From assembly GCF_900156435.1 (NCBI RefSeq), contig NZ_FTPQ01000002.1, forward strand, positions 310,001 through 374,000: 64,000 nucleotides of DNA, read 5' to 3'. The notes under the pieces are model-generated. The model did no database searches. It saw only the letters and a list, made by a program, of their open reading frames with translations, and had not been told where the DNA came from. The stretch is from Microbacterium sp. RU1D (lineage in GTDB: Bacteria; Actinomycetota; Actinomycetes; Actinomycetales; Microbacteriaceae). The position numbers and the translations under genes were made by a program. Shown one piece after another: positions 39,320 to 48,670 of the stretch (position 1 is the first letter of the stretch; each line of letters begins with the position of its first letter).

Positions 39320-41893
39320 TCACTTCGTCGAGAAGCTGACCACCTTCGGCGGACGCACGACCGCGCGCACGATCTCGCGCTCGCCGAGCGCGCGCAGCAC
39401 CTTGTCGTCGCCGCGAGCGAGCTTCTCGAGCTCGTCGGCGCCGATCTTGGCCGAGACCTGCAGCGTGCCGCGCACCTTGCCGTCGATCTGCACGACGGCG
39501 GTGACGGTGTCTTCGACCAGCAGCGTCGGGTCGGCCTGGCGCCAGGTGGCGAGACCGACGAAGCCGTCGTAGCCGAGCGTCTGCCACATCTCCTCCGCGG
39601 TGTGCGGGGCGAAGAGGTCGAGGGTCATCGCGATGACCTCGGCGGCCTCGCGCACGGCGGGGTCGCTCGCCCCCGCGGACCCGTCGATCGCCTTGCGGGT
39701 GGCGTTCACGAGCTCCATGAGCCGCGCGACGACGACGTTGAACTTCGTCTGCTCGACGAGGTTCGGCGCCTCGGCCAGCAGGCGATGGGTCACGCGGCGC
39801 AGCGACGCGTCGCCCTCGGCCCAGACCACGTCGGTCTCGCTGTCGACGTCGTGCGCGATGCGCAGGGCGCGGGCGAGGAACTTCGCCGCTCCCGTGGTCG
39901 AGACGTCGCTCCAGTCCTTGTCGTCTTCCACCGGACCAGCGAAGGCGAGCGCGACGCGCAGCGCGTCGGCGCCGTGGGCGTTGAGCTCCTCCTGGAAGAG
40001 CACGACGTTGCCCTTGCTCTTCGACATCTTCGCGCCGTCGAGGATGACCATGCCCTGGTTGATCAGGCTCGAGAACGGCTCGGTGAACTCCACCAGGCCC
40101 ATGTCGAACAGTGCCTTGGTGATGAAGCGGGCGTACAGCAGGTGCAGGATCGCGTGCTCGACGCCGCCGATGTAGAAGTCGACCGGACCCCACTTCGACG
40201 CCTCGCGGGCCGGGAACGCCTCGGTCTCGCTGTTCGGCGAGAGGAAGCGCAGGTAGTACCACGAGCTGTCGACGAAGGTGTCCATCGTGTCGGGGTCGCG
40301 CAGCAGTGTCTGACCCGTCTCGGGGTCGGTGACCTGCACCCACTCGGTCGCGGCGCCCAGCGGCGAGGTGCCCTTGGGCTTGAGGTCGAGGCCCTCGACC
40401 GACGGCAGGCGGACGGGCAGCTGGTCGGCGGGGACCGGCGTGATCGAGCCGTCCTCTCCGTGCAGCATCGGGATGGGCGTGCCCCAGTATCGCTGGCGCG
40501 AGATCAGCCAGTCGCGCAGGCGGTACGTCTTGGCCGCGCGGCCGACGCCCTTCGCCTCGAGCTCCTCGATCATGCGCGCGATCGCGTTGCGCTTGCTCAG
40601 GCCGTTCAGCGATCCGGAGTTGATCATGCGACCGTCGCCGGTCAGCGCGACACCGGTCTTCACCGGGTCGGTCTCCTCGACGTCGCCGAGCGGATCGATC
40701 GGCACGCCGTCGGCATCCAGCTCGATCACGGGGATGGCGCCGGTCACGGGGGCGTTGGTGTCGACGACCACCTTCACCGGCAGGTCGAACGCGCGGGCGA
40801 AGTCGAGGTCGCGCTGGTCGTGCGCGGGCACGGCCATGACCGCGCCGTGACCGTAGTCGGCCAGCACGTAGTCGGCGGCCCAGATCGGCAGCTTCTCGCC
40901 GTTGATCGGGTTGATCGCGTAGTGGCCCAGGAAGACGCCGGTCTTGGGGCGGTCGGTCGCCTGACGTTCGATGTCGGTCGCGCGCTGCACCTGCTCGAGG
41001 TACGCGCGGAACGTCTCCTGCACACCCTGATCAGCGGATGCCGCCAGCTCGGCGGCGAGGTCGGACTCGGGCGCCACGACGAAGAACGTCGCACCGTGCA
41101 GCGTGTCGGGGCGCGTCGAGAACACCGTGATCTTGTCGGCGCGGCCCTCGATCTCGAACGCGATGTCGGCGCCGACGGAGCGTCCGATCCAGTTGCGCTG
41201 CATCTGGATGACCTTGCTCGGCCAGAAGCCCTCGAGCTGGTTCAGGTCGTCGAGCAGGCGGTCGGCGTAGTCGGTGATCCGCAGGAACCACTGCGTCAGC
41301 TTCTTCTTCACCACGACCGCGCCGCTGCGCTCGCTCGTCCCGTCGGGCAGAACCTGCTCGTTGGCGAGCACGGTCTGATCCACGGGATCCCAGTTGACGA
41401 GGGCGTCCTTGCGGTAGGCGAGGCCCTTCTCGTACAGCTTCTGGAACAGCCACTGGTTCCAGCGGTAGTACTCAGGGTCGCTCGTGTGCAGCACGCGGCT
41501 CCAGTCGAACGAGACGCCGTAGTCCTTCAGGCTCTCCTTCTGCTGGGCGATGTTCGCGTAGGTCCACTCGACCGGGTCGGCACCGCGCTGGATGGCGGCG
41601 TTCTCGGCGGGCAGGCCGAACGAGTCCCACCCGATGGGGTTGAGCACGTTGTAGCCGCGGTGGCGCCAGAAACGCGCCACGATGTCGGAGTAGAGGTAGT
41701 TCTCGGCGTGACCCATGTGCAGGTCGCCCGAGGGGTAGGGGAACATCGCGAGCACGTACTTGCGCGGACGCGTGTCGTCGTCGCCACCGGCGCGGAAGGG
41801 GTCTCTCTCGGCCCAAGCCTGCTGCCACTTCGCCTGGATGGCGTGGGTGTCGAAGCCCCCCTCGCGGGGGTCTGCTGCGGAGTTCTGAGACAC
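39320..41893 (-). CDS. leuS: Leucyl-tRNA synthetase
   Basis: 857 residues. [15 protein letters not shown] near 49-63 holds the HIGH-type motif (HMGH), the CP1 editing domain follows from about 230 ([13 protein letters not shown], with the hydrolytic site), and KMSKS appears in [12 protein letters not shown] near 600. GTG at 41893 is the only reasonable start ([19 protein letters not shown]). TAGCCT (41946-41941) is a plausible -10, giving a leader of about 40 nt; no T-box is seen. Confidence 0.97.
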   Translation of the reverse strand: MSQNSAADPREGGFDTHAIQAKWQQAWAERDPFRAGGDDDTRPRKYVLAMFPYPSGDLHMGHAENYLYSDIVARFWRHRGYNVLNPIGWDSFGLPAENAAIQRGADPVEWTYANIAQQKESLKDYGVSFDWSRVLHTSDPEYYRWNQWLFQKLYEKGLAYRKDALVNWDPVDQTVLANEQVLPDGTSERSGAVVVKKKLTQWFLRITDYADRLLDDLNQLEGFWPSKVIQMQRNWIGRSVGADIAFEIEGRADKITVFSTRPDTLHGATFFVVAPESDLAAELAASADQGVQETFRAYLEQVQRATDIERQATDRPKTGVFLGHYAINPINGEKLPIWAADYVLADYGHGAVMAVPAHDQRDLDFARAFDLPVKVVVDTNAPVTGAIPVIELDADGVPIDPLGDVEETDPVKTGVALTGDGRMINSGSLNGLSKRNAIARMIEELEAKGVGRAAKTYRLRDWLISRQRYWGTPIPMLHGEDGSITPVPADQLPVRLPSVEGLDLKPKGTSPLGAATEWVQVTDPETGQTLLRDPDTMDTFVDSSWYYLRFLSPNSETEAFPAREASKWGPVDFYIGGVEHAILHLLYARFITKALFDMGLVEFTEPFSSLINQGMVILDGAKMSKSKGNVVLFQEELNAHGADALRVALAFAGPVEDDKDWSDVSTTGAAKFLARALRIAHDVDSETDVVWAEGDASLRRVTHRLLAEAPNLVEQTKFNVVVARLMELVNATRKAIDGSAGASDPAVREAAEVIAMTLDLFAPHTAEEMWQTLGYDGFVGLATWRQADPTLLVEDTVTAVVQIDGKVRGTLQVSAKIGADELEKLARGDDKVLRALGEREIVRAVVRPPKVVSFSTK

Positions 41894-41958
41894 GGGTGAA
41901 GCCAATCGTGAAGGTCGGGAGGCCGCGGGGACCAACTCCCAGGCTATCGGAGTCCGCG

Positions 41959-43197
41959 TCACCACCCGGGCGGCACCGCAGCCCCGAGGGCGGCGAGCGG
42001 GCTGCGCGCCTTGAGGCCCACTTCGGCGACCTCGGATGCCGCGACCGAGCGCCACGTGATGCCGCCGCCGGCGCCGACCCAGGCGGCATCCGGTTCGACG
42101 ACGACGCTGCGGATCACCATGGCGAGGTCGGCGGAGCCGTCGTCGCCGACCCACCCGAACGCCCCGGAGTAGACGCCGCGGGGTTCCGTCTCGAGGCCGG
42201 CGAGGATGTCCATCGCCGAGCGCTTGGGCGCGCCCGTCATGCTCCCCGCCGGAAAGGTCGCCGCCAGCAGATCGCCCAGCGTGATGCCGGGCAGCAGTCG
42301 GCCCGAGACCTCGCTCACGAGTTGGTGTACGCTCGGGTACGTCTCGACCTCGAGCAGGCGATCGACGCCGACCGTCGACGGCTCGCACACGCGCGAGAGG
42401 TCGTTGCGCATGAGGTCGACGATCATGACGTTCTCCGCGCGCTCCTTGGCATCCGTCCGCAACTCCTCGGCGAGGGCCCGATCGATCGCGTCGTCGGCCG
42501 AGCGGCGCCGCGTGCCCTTGATGGGGTGCGTGTGCACGTGGCCGTCGCGCACGGTGAGGAAGCGCTCGGGCGACACGCTCGCGAGGGCGACACCGCCCTG
42601 GCGGAGGAACCCGGCGTGGTGCGACCCCGACGCCCGGCGCAGGCGGCGGAACACGTCGAGCGCGTCGACCGCCCCCGGGACGGTGAAGCGGGTGGTGAGG
42701 CACAGCTGGTAGGCGTCGCCCTCGCGGATCCGCTCCCGACAGGCCTCGATGAGGTCGGCGTACCGCTCGGGTGACACGCGGGCGGATGCCACACCCCGCG
42801 CCGGCGCGTCGGGCACGGGCTGCGCGGGGGGAACGGCGGCGAGGCGCTCAGCCGTCGCCGCGTCGCCGAAGACGAGGAGACGACGGGTGACGTGGTCGAA
42901 CGCCAGGAAAGAGTCGACGCGCAGCCACGCGCCGTCGCCCTCGTAGGTGCGCCAGCCGACCCATCCCCCGCGGAACGCCCCGGCCTCGTCGTCTGGCGCG
43001 CTCGTGCGCGTCGCATCGACGCCGGAGGGGCCGGCCTCCGCGACCGGGGTCCCCACGCCCATCCAGCTCCACCCCGACTCGGCGTTGACGCCCGCGTCGA
43101 GCCAGAACGCCTGGTCGGACGCCGCGAAGAGGTGCAGGAACGCCGCTTCGGGGTCGATCCAGGCGTGCCGGGTGAACGGAGAGGCGGAGTCGGGCAC
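41959..43197 (-). CDS. pabB: Chorismate-binding protein, aminodeoxychorismate synthase component I-like
   Basis: 412 residues. The chorismate-binding core has HPIKGTRRR near 222-230, [17 protein letters not shown] near 253-269 and [16 protein letters not shown] near 311-326. These fit PabB; anthranilate synthase TrpE and isochorismate synthases share the fold, but length and the PIKGT motif favour PabB, which makes 4-amino-4-deoxychorismate for folate. It starts at GTG 43197, 6 nt downstream of TAGCCT, and is divergent from DedA with only 42 nt between start codons. Confidence 0.88.
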   Translation of the reverse strand: MPDSASPFTRHAWIDPEAAFLHLFAASDQAFWLDAGVNAESGWSWMGVGTPVAEAGPSGVDATRTSAPDDEAGAFRGGWVGWRTYEGDGAWLRVDSFLAFDHVTRRLLVFGDAATAERLAAVPPAQPVPDAPARGVASARVSPERYADLIEACRERIREGDAYQLCLTTRFTVPGAVDALDVFRRLRRASGSHHAGFLRQGGVALASVSPERFLTVRDGHVHTHPIKGTRRRSADDAIDRALAEELRTDAKERAENVMIVDLMRNDLSRVCEPSTVGVDRLLEVETYPSVHQLVSEVSGRLLPGITLGDLLAATFPAGSMTGAPKRSAMDILAGLETEPRGVYSGAFGWVGDDGSADLAMVIRSVVVEPDAAWVGAGGGITWRSVAASEVAEVGLKARSPLAALGAAVPPGW

Positions 43198-43239
43198 GCT
43201 CCCAGGCTAGGCGCGGCGCGCGGCTCTAGGCTGACGGAG
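43198..43239. promoter_or_regulatory. Compact divergent promoter region pabB / DedA
   Basis: The 42 nt between the two GTG starts hold TAGCCT for pabB (43209-43204, 6 nt before its start) and TAGGCT for DedA (43227-43232, 7 nt before its start). If both are -10 elements, each transcript begins at its start codon and each -35 lies under the other promoter or gene. Confidence 0.6.
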
Positions 43240-43920
43240 GTGAACGAGATCCTCACGTGGCTGCTCGACGTCGTCCAGAACGTCGACCCCGTGTTGCGCA
43301 CGGTCATCGCCGGTCTCGCGGTCATGCTCGAGACGAGCGTGCTGGTCGGCCTCATCGTCCCGGGCGACACGATGGTCATCGTCGCCGGCACGGCCGTCGC
43401 CTCGCCGGTGGAGGGTGTGGTGCTGGCCGCGGCGATCGTCGTGGGCGCGCTCATCGGCGAGAGCTTCGGGTTCTGGCTCGGGCGGTACTTCGGCCCGCGC
43501 ATTCGCGCGTCGCGCATCGGGCAGAAGCTGGGCGAGCGCAACTGGGACCGTGCCGACCGCTACCTGCGCCGACGCGGGGGTCCGGCGATCTTCCTCTCGC
43601 GCTTCCTCCCCGTGCTGCACTCCCTCGTGCCGCTCACGGTGGGCATGAGCGGCTACAGCTACCGCCGCTTCCTCGCGTGGACGACGCCGGCGTGCATCGT
43701 CTGGGCGAGCCTGTACGTGACAGTGGCGGCGGGCGCGGCGGGCACGTACCGCGAGCTCAGCGATCGCATCCACTACGCCGGCTACGTCTTCGTCGGCATC
43801 CTCGTCGTCTTCCTCGTGCTGGTGTTCGTCGGCAAGAAGGTCATCGAACGGATGGAACGTCGTCACCTGGCCGATGACGACCAGATCCTCGAATCCGCGG
43901 ACGGTGACGTGAAAGACTGA
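43240..43920 (+). CDS. DedA family membrane protein (VTT domain)
   Basis: 226 residues from GTG 43240 with about five hydrophobic segments. The VTT/SNARE-assoc domain shows ETSVLVGLIVPGDTMVIVAG near 31-50, GESFGFWLGRYFGPR near 73-87, and FLSRFLPVLHSLVPLTVGMSGYS with the conserved Arg near 118. DedA proteins are lipid scramblases/undecaprenyl-phosphate flippases and help maintain the proton motive force. The gene for an App1-type phosphatase follows 5 nt later, so they are co-transcribed. Confidence 0.92.
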   Translation: MNEILTWLLDVVQNVDPVLRTVIAGLAVMLETSVLVGLIVPGDTMVIVAGTAVASPVEGVVLAAAIVVGALIGESFGFWLGRYFGPRIRASRIGQKLGERNWDRADRYLRRRGGPAIFLSRFLPVLHSLVPLTVGMSGYSYRRFLAWTTPACIVWASLYVTVAAGAAGTYRELSDRIHYAGYVFVGILVVFLVLVFVGKKVIERMERRHLADDDQILESADGDVKD

Positions 43921-43925
43921 GGCGG

Positions 43926-44957
43926 ATGCCTCGCAATCCTCGCGCCAAAGTGCTCTGGTTCGCCCGACTGGAGCGCCGCTTCCACCGCTGGCGCGAACGA
44001 CGCGCCCGCGCCCGCGGCCTGCGTCCCGCCGTCACCGGCTTCCCGGGCTACGGCACCGAAGAGTGGGTGCGCGTCCTCGGTCGGGTCCTCATCGCCCCGC
44101 CGACCAAACGCACGTCCACGGGCGAGCTCGAGAGCCTGCGCGGGTGGCGCAGCTTCGCGGCCGTGCCGGTGGGTTTCGCGCACGTCACGGTCGTCGTCGA
44201 CGGCGTCACGCACCAGGTCGCCGCCGACCGCGGAGGCGTCATCGACGCGAAGTTGCCCGCCACGATGAAGCCCGGGTGGCAGACGGTGACGATGTCGGTC
44301 GAGGGCAGCACCCCGGCGGAGGTGCGCGTCTTCATCGTCGGCTCCGACGTGCGCTTCGGCGTCGTCAGCGACATCGACGACACCGTCATGGTCACCGCCC
44401 TCCCCCGTCCGCTGCTGGCGGCGTGGAACTCCTTCGTGGTCGACGAGCACGCGCGGCAGCCCGTCCCCGGTATGGCGGTCATGCTCGAGCGCCTCACCCG
44501 CGAGCACCCCGGCACGCCCGTGATCTACCTCTCCACGGGCGCGTGGAACGTCGCGCCGACGCTCACGCGGTTCATGCGCCGGCACCTGTTCCCGGCGGGT
44601 TCCTTCCTCCTCACCGACTGGGGCCCGACGCACGACCGGTGGTTCCGCAGCGGCCGCGACCACAAGGAGCTCAACCTGCGTCGCCTCGCGGACGAGTTCC
44701 CCCAGGTGAAGTGGTTGCTCGTCGGCGACGACGGCCAGCACGACGACGCGATCTACACGGGCTTCGCGATCGAGCGGCCGCAGAACGTCGAGGCGGTCGC
44801 GATCCGCCGTCTGCTGCCTGCCGAGGCCGTGCTCGCCGGTGGTCGAACCGTCGTCGACGACCACTCCGCGGCGGAGGTTCCCTGGGTCACCGGCTCCGAC
44901 GGCGCGGCCCTGCTCGACCGCCTCGAAGACGTCGGCGTCATCTCGCGCGACGCCTGA
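43926..44957 (+). CDS. App1-type phosphatidate phosphatase domain protein (DUF2183)
   Basis: 343 residues. The HAD-like catalytic motif DxDxT appears as VSDIDDTVM near 146-154. Further family blocks are PVIYLSTGAWN and FLLTDWGPTHDRWFRSGRDHK. Yeast App1 is a phosphatidic acid phosphatase with this domain; bacterial homologues are presumed lipid phosphatases. It begins 5 nt after DedA, a lipid transport protein, which supports a lipid role. No membrane anchor or signal is present. Confidence 0.88.
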   Translation: MPRNPRAKVLWFARLERRFHRWRERRARARGLRPAVTGFPGYGTEEWVRVLGRVLIAPPTKRTSTGELESLRGWRSFAAVPVGFAHVTVVVDGVTHQVAADRGGVIDAKLPATMKPGWQTVTMSVEGSTPAEVRVFIVGSDVRFGVVSDIDDTVMVTALPRPLLAAWNSFVVDEHARQPVPGMAVMLERLTREHPGTPVIYLSTGAWNVAPTLTRFMRRHLFPAGSFLLTDWGPTHDRWFRSGRDHKELNLRRLADEFPQVKWLLVGDDGQHDDAIYTGFAIERPQNVEAVAIRRLLPAEAVLAGGRTVVDDHSAAEVPWVTGSDGAALLDRLEDVGVISRDA

Positions 44958-45019
44958 CCGCCGGATGCCGCGGGCACCTGCGAGTGCTCGATGTCGGAGG
45001 GGCCGCGTACGGTGGAGGC

Positions 45020-45730
45020 ATGTGCGGTCGATTCGTCGTGGCCAATGTCGCCAGTGAGCTCGTGGGGGTGCTCCGCGTCGACGTCGAGGCCGACGAGCTG
45101 CCCCAGCCGTCGTACAACATCGCCCCCACCTCTTCGGTGGCGATCGTGCTCGACTCGCTCAAGAGCGAGCCGCCGGTGCGCCGCCTCGAGGTCGCCCGCT
45201 GGGGTCTCGTGCCCGGGTGGGCCAAAGACGTGAAGGTCGGCGCACGCGCCTTCAACGCCCGTAGCGAAGAAGTCGAAGACAAGCCGATGTTCCGCAACGC
45301 CCTCATCAAGCGACGCGCCATCGTCCCGGCATCCGGCTACTACGAGTGGAAGACGACCGAGGCCGGCAAGACGCCGCACTACATCCACCCCGCCGACGGG
45401 TCGCCTCTCTTCTTCGCCGGGCTCTACGAGTGGTGGAAAGACCCCGCACGCGCCGACGACGACCCGGCGCGCTGGGTGCTCAGCTGCACGATCCTCACGC
45501 GCGACTCGATCGGCCGGCTCGGCTCGATCCACGACCGCATGCCGCTGTTCATGGACCCCGATGTCGCCGACGCGTGGCTCGACCCGACGACCGAGAACGT
45601 CGGCGACATCCTCGATGCCGCGATCGACGCTGCCCCCGACGTCGCCGAGACGCTCGACGATCACGTCGTGTCGTCCGCCGTGGGCAACGTGCGCAACGAC
45701 TCCCCCGAGCTCATCGAACCGGTCGAATGA
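45020..45730 (+). CDS. SOS response-associated peptidase / abasic-site shield (SRAP, YedK/HMCES-like)
   Basis: 236 residues. The catalytic Cys2 follows the initiator Met (MCGRF), which must be removed for activity. Conserved NIAPT near 37, ARAFNARSE, PASGYYEW near 109 and IHDRMP near 174 complete the SRAP active site. These proteins form a thiazolidine crosslink with abasic sites in single-stranded DNA and protect them. TACGGT ends 6 nt before ATG 45020, suggesting a leaderless mRNA. The next gene overlaps by ATGA. Confidence 0.95.
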   Translation: MCGRFVVANVASELVGVLRVDVEADELPQPSYNIAPTSSVAIVLDSLKSEPPVRRLEVARWGLVPGWAKDVKVGARAFNARSEEVEDKPMFRNALIKRRAIVPASGYYEWKTTEAGKTPHYIHPADGSPLFFAGLYEWWKDPARADDDPARWVLSCTILTRDSIGRLGSIHDRMPLFMDPDVADAWLDPTTENVGDILDAAIDAAPDVAETLDDHVVSSAVGNVRNDSPELIEPVE

Positions 45731-46638
45731 GCCTCACGGTAGATGCCGTCGCCGTCCTCTCCCGCGACGAATGGATGCCACGGGCCTCCGCGCATGCTGC
45801 GCGCGCGGAGGCGCTCACCGCCGCCCACCGCGCACGCGCGAGCCGGGGCGAGAAGCACCCCGTCGAGGACTTCCTCTTCACGTACTACTCGTACAAGCCC
45901 GCGATCCTGCGGCGGTGGCATCCCGGTCCCGGCGTCGTCCTGCGCGACGCCGCCGAGCGCTCCGCGTGGCGCTGGTACCGCGCCGATGGCGACGACGTGC
46001 GAGTGGATGCCGCGGGTTTCCGCGCCGACAAGGACTCGATGTACCGCGGCATCGTGAACCTCCTGCGGGCGACGCTCGATCGCCCCGCGCAGTTCGGCTG
46101 CTTCGGTCTGCACGAGTGGGCCATGGCCTACCGCGCCGACGAGGTGCGTCACGCGGTGCCGCTGCGCTTGGGCCGGCACGGCACCGACGCCGTCGTGGAC
46201 GCGCACGATTTGAAGTGCACGCACTTCGACGCGTTCCGGTTCTTCACGCCCGACGCCGTGCCCCGGAACCGCTCGCCGCTGCGGCGCGACGACCAGGTCG
46301 CGTGGGAGCAGCCGGGGTGTCTGCACGCCGGTATGGACGTCTACAAGTGGGCGGTCAAACTCGGCCCCCTGACCCCCGGTGCGATCCTCCTCGACGCGTT
46401 CGAGCTCGCCCGTGACATCCGCACCCTCGACATGGAGGCGTCCCCCTACGACCTGACCGACTGGGGGTACGGCGCCGTCGCGATCGAGACGCCGGAGGGC
46501 AAGGCCGAATACGTCACCCGGCAGCGCGCGCTGAGCGCCCGAGGGCAGGAGCTGCGCCGTCGCCTTCTCGACGCCGTGACGGCGCCCGACGACACGCCCG
46601 GCGGCGCCGATTTTCCTCGTCTGCGATCCGTGTTGTAA
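45727..46638 (+). CDS. Putative 3-methyladenine DNA glycosylase-like protein
   Basis: 303 residues. Blocks EDFLFTYYSYKPAILRRWHP near 47-66, GLHEWAMAYR near 133 and KCTHFDAFRFF near 167 are conserved in an actinobacterial family that I recall as annotated 3-methyladenine DNA glycosylase. I see neither a helix-hairpin-helix GPD motif nor a clear AAG fold, so the activity is uncertain. Translational coupling to the abasic-site protein SRAP (ATGA overlap) fits a base-excision role. It ends 41 nt before tRNA-Ala. Confidence 0.65.
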   Translation: MSLTVDAVAVLSRDEWMPRASAHAARAEALTAAHRARASRGEKHPVEDFLFTYYSYKPAILRRWHPGPGVVLRDAAERSAWRWYRADGDDVRVDAAGFRADKDSMYRGIVNLLRATLDRPAQFGCFGLHEWAMAYRADEVRHAVPLRLGRHGTDAVVDAHDLKCTHFDAFRFFTPDAVPRNRSPLRRDDQVAWEQPGCLHAGMDVYKWAVKLGPLTPGAILLDAFELARDIRTLDMEASPYDLTDWGYGAVAIETPEGKAEYVTRQRALSARGQELRRRLLDAVTAPDDTPGGADFPRLRSVL

Positions 46639-46679
46639 GCTCATGGAGTTGCCTCAAACGGGGCGGAAAACAAAAACAC

Positions 46680-46752
46680 GGGCCTGTGGCGCAGCTGGTA
46701 GCGCACCTGCATGGCATGCAGGGGGTCAGGGGTTCGAGTCCCCTCAGGTCCA
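46680..46752 (+). tRNA. tRNA-Ala (GGC)
   Basis: Acceptor GGGCCTG pairs with CAGGTCC, with one G-T pair and discriminator A. The anticodon stem CCTGC/GCAGG closes the loop ATGGCAT, so the anticodon is GGC. The T arm contains GGTTCGAGTCC. The length is 73 nt and CCA is not encoded. Confidence 0.96.
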
Positions 46753-46765
46753 CCCGGTTGAGAAT

Positions 46766-46790
46766 GCCCCCGCTTCGGCGGGGGCTTTCT
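46766..46790 (+). terminator. Intrinsic terminator of tRNA-Ala
   Basis: GCCCCCGC, loop TTCG, GCGGGGGC, then TTTCT, beginning 13 nt after the tRNA. Confidence 0.9.
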
Positions 46791-46825
46791 CGTTGCATCC
46801 TGGTGCTGGTACCGCCCCCGCGCGA

Positions 46826-47038
46826 AGTCTGCCCCCGCTGAGCCGCGGTGCGCAGATGGTCGCGGATCTCATCGGTCGCGCCGCGCGGAGCGCGGAGTCT
46901 GCTCCCCCGCTACGCCGAAGTGCGCAGACGGTGGCGGATCTCGCCGGGCTCGCCGCGCGCAGCGGGGAGTCTGCTCCCCCGCTACGCCGAGGTGCGCAGA
47001 TGGTCGCGATCTCGTCGGGCTCGCCGCGCGGAGCGCGC
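46826..47038. repeat. 71-bp imperfect tandem repeat, three copies
   Basis: Units begin AGTCTGC at 46826, 46896 and 46968 (periods 70 and 72). Each carries GTGCGCAGA(T/C)GGT and a G/C-rich CGCCGCGCGGAGCG-type tail. Copies 2 and 3 are nearly identical over their first 25 bases. It occupies most of the 288-bp gap between the tRNA-Ala terminator and the rsfS terminator, where I see no gene. Confidence 0.88.
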
Positions 47039-47078
47039 ACCCCGACGATTCTCCACCGGCGTGCGCGGCGGACGACGA

Positions 47079-47106
47079 ACGCCCCCCGCCAATCGGCAGG
47101 GGGCGT
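47079..47106 (-). terminator. rsfS operon terminator
   Basis: A 12-bp stem (47079-47090 with 47095-47106, one mismatch) and AATC loop lie 14 nt after the rsfS stop on the minus strand, followed by TTCGTCG. Confidence 0.75.
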
Positions 47107-47120
47107 CACGGGTGCGTGCG

Positions 47121-47501
47121 TTACTCGGACGCGTTCGCGGGCGCGGGCAGCTCCATCGGGATGACGGGGCAGTCCTTCCAAAGGCGCTCGAGGCCGTAAT
47201 AGACGCGTTCCTCCTCGTGGAACACGTGCACGACCAGGTCGCCGAAGTCGAGCAAGACCCAGCGCGACTCCTGACGGCCCTCGCGGCGCAGCCGCTTGTG
47301 GCCGGCCTCGAGGAGCTTCTCCTCGACCTCGTCGGCGATCGCGGCGACGTTGCGCTCGTTGCGACCGGTGACGAGCAGGAACACGTCGACCAGAGGAAGG
47401 GGCTCGGACACGTCGAGGGCGACGATGTCGTCGCCGCTCTTGGAATCGGCGGCGAGGGCGGCGATCTGCGCCATCTCCCGCCCGTTGTCGGTGGCTGTCA
47501 T
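47121..47501 (-). CDS. rsfS: Ribosomal silencing factor RsfS
   Basis: 126 residues. The family block VALDVSEPLPLVDVFLLVTG near 27-46 and LLDFGDLVVHVFHEEERVYYGLERLW near 83-108 (read as two adjacent conserved strands) identify RsfS, which binds L14 and blocks subunit joining in starvation. ATG at 47501 overlaps the stop of the upstream membrane protein (ATGA). It ends the nadD-membrane protein-rsfS operon. Confidence 0.96.
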   Translation of the reverse strand: MTATDNGREMAQIAALAADSKSGDDIVALDVSEPLPLVDVFLLVTGRNERNVAAIADEVEEKLLEAGHKRLRREGRQESRWVLLDFGDLVVHVFHEEERVYYGLERLWKDCPVIPMELPAPANASE

Positions 47502-48670
47502 CGGAAGACTCCTGTCGTGAAGGCGAGCACGAGGGTGACGGCCACCGCCAGCGCGAGCGCGCCAGTCGTGATGATGAGGCCGACGAGGAGCTTGCTCCCC
47601 TTCTCGGGCGCCGGGGGGCGAATGATCTCGCCCGGTTGCTTGACGGTGCTGATCGCGGCACTGGCGGCGATCGGCGTGGGGGACGAGGCGGGCGGGAGCT
47701 CGCCGTCGAGAAGCACCGCGTCGGCGTCACGGCCGTCGGTGGTGCCGGGTGCGTGGCCGACGGAACCGAGTCCCTCGGGCAGCTCGAACGTGCCGGTGAT
47801 CATGATCTCGCCCGTGCCGTTGATCGGACCGACCAGCGGGACGCCGGTGGGGGTCTGCGACAGGATGAGCGCGTTCGGGGTCGAAACGGTGCCGGTGGCC
47901 CCGGTGTTGCGCGAGATGAGCTGATCGAACGACGCCGGCAGGCTGATGTCGGGCGTCTGCCCGTCGAGCAGGTCGGATCCGAGCGCCGGGTTGACGACCG
48001 ACGGGGCCGGTGCCTCCTCGGGAACCGCGGTGGCGTTCTCGTCGGCGGCGGCGGGCCGGAAGATGGCCGGGGACACGGGGGCGCCCGCGGCCGGGGCCGA
48101 TGCCGCGCTCTGACGAGGCTGCCCGGGCTCCAGGTCGGAGCTGATGATCGGAACCGCCGCCGTGCGGATCTTCTCCTGCGCACGCGCCTGACGACGCGTG
48201 AGACCCGACACACCGAATTCGGCGCCCGTGTCGGTGAACGGCGAGTCGAAGACGGCGGGACGCAGAGCCTGCGCGGCCGGCTGTTCGGCCGGTGCCGGTG
48301 CGGCGGCGGTCTCGCCGCTCGCGGTGGACGCAGCGTCGTCGGTCTCGACGTCGTCGAGGGCGGCGGACTCGTCGTCGGAGGATTCGACGGCGGGCGTCTC
48401 GGCGAGCTGCTCTGCGCCGTCCGCGCCGGCGGGGACGTCATCGGTTGCCGCCTCGTCGGCTGTGCCGGCGGGGGCGTCTTCGGCCGCCGCCTCATCGGCC
48501 GGGGCGGCGGGGACCGCATCGATGACCTCCGCAGATGCCGGGGTCGCGGCATCCGGAGACTGCTCGCCCTCGGGCTGCGGCGGGATGATCGGGGTCGCGC
48601 CGGTCTGGCGCAGCTCGCGCAGCTGACGACGGGTCAGCGCGGGCGTCTCTGGGGTCTCGGAAGTGCTCAT
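47498..48670 (-). CDS. Hypothetical C-tail-anchored, Ala/Pro/Glu-rich protein
   Basis: 390 residues, no recognised domain. A basic motif [10 protein letters not shown] at 12-21 recurs as [11 protein letters not shown] near 157. Between them lies an acidic, Ala/Asp/Glu-rich, low-complexity stretch (about 40-135). The last 30 residues are a membrane segment, [20 protein letters not shown], with three or four residues outside. This predicts a large disordered cytoplasmic part on a C-terminal anchor. It overlaps nadD and rsfS by 4 bp each, a position I believe is conserved in Microbacteriaceae. Function unknown. Confidence 0.8.
   Translation of the reverse strand: MSTSETPETPALTRRQLRELRQTGATPIIPPQPEGEQSPDAATPASAEVIDAVPAAPADEAAAEDAPAGTADEAATDDVPAGADGAEQLAETPAVESSDDESAALDDVETDDAASTASGETAAAPAPAEQPAAQALRPAVFDSPFTDTGAEFGVSGLTRRQARAQEKIRTAAVPIISSDLEPGQPRQSAASAPAAGAPVSPAIFRPAAADENATAVPEEAPAPSVVNPALGSDLLDGQTPDISLPASFDQLISRNTGATGTVSTPNALILSQTPTGVPLVGPINGTGEIMITGTFELPEGLGSVGHAPGTTDGRDADAVLLDGELPPASSPTPIAASAAISTVKQPGEIIRPPAPEKGSKLLVGLIITTGALALAVAVTLVLAFTTGVFR

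Noticed and set aside
41894..41958. T-box riboswitch before leuS
   Set aside because: The spacer is only 65 nt and shows no T-box sequence or specifier stem.
46826..47038. Tandem repeats as a CRISPR array
   Set aside because: Units are contiguous and diverged with no unique spacers, and no cas genes are present.
46643..47164. A 173-codon open frame through tRNA-Ala and the 71-bp repeats
   Set aside because: It begins before and reads through the tRNA and its terminator, has no ribosome-binding site, and its apparent protein repeats are just the DNA repeats translated.
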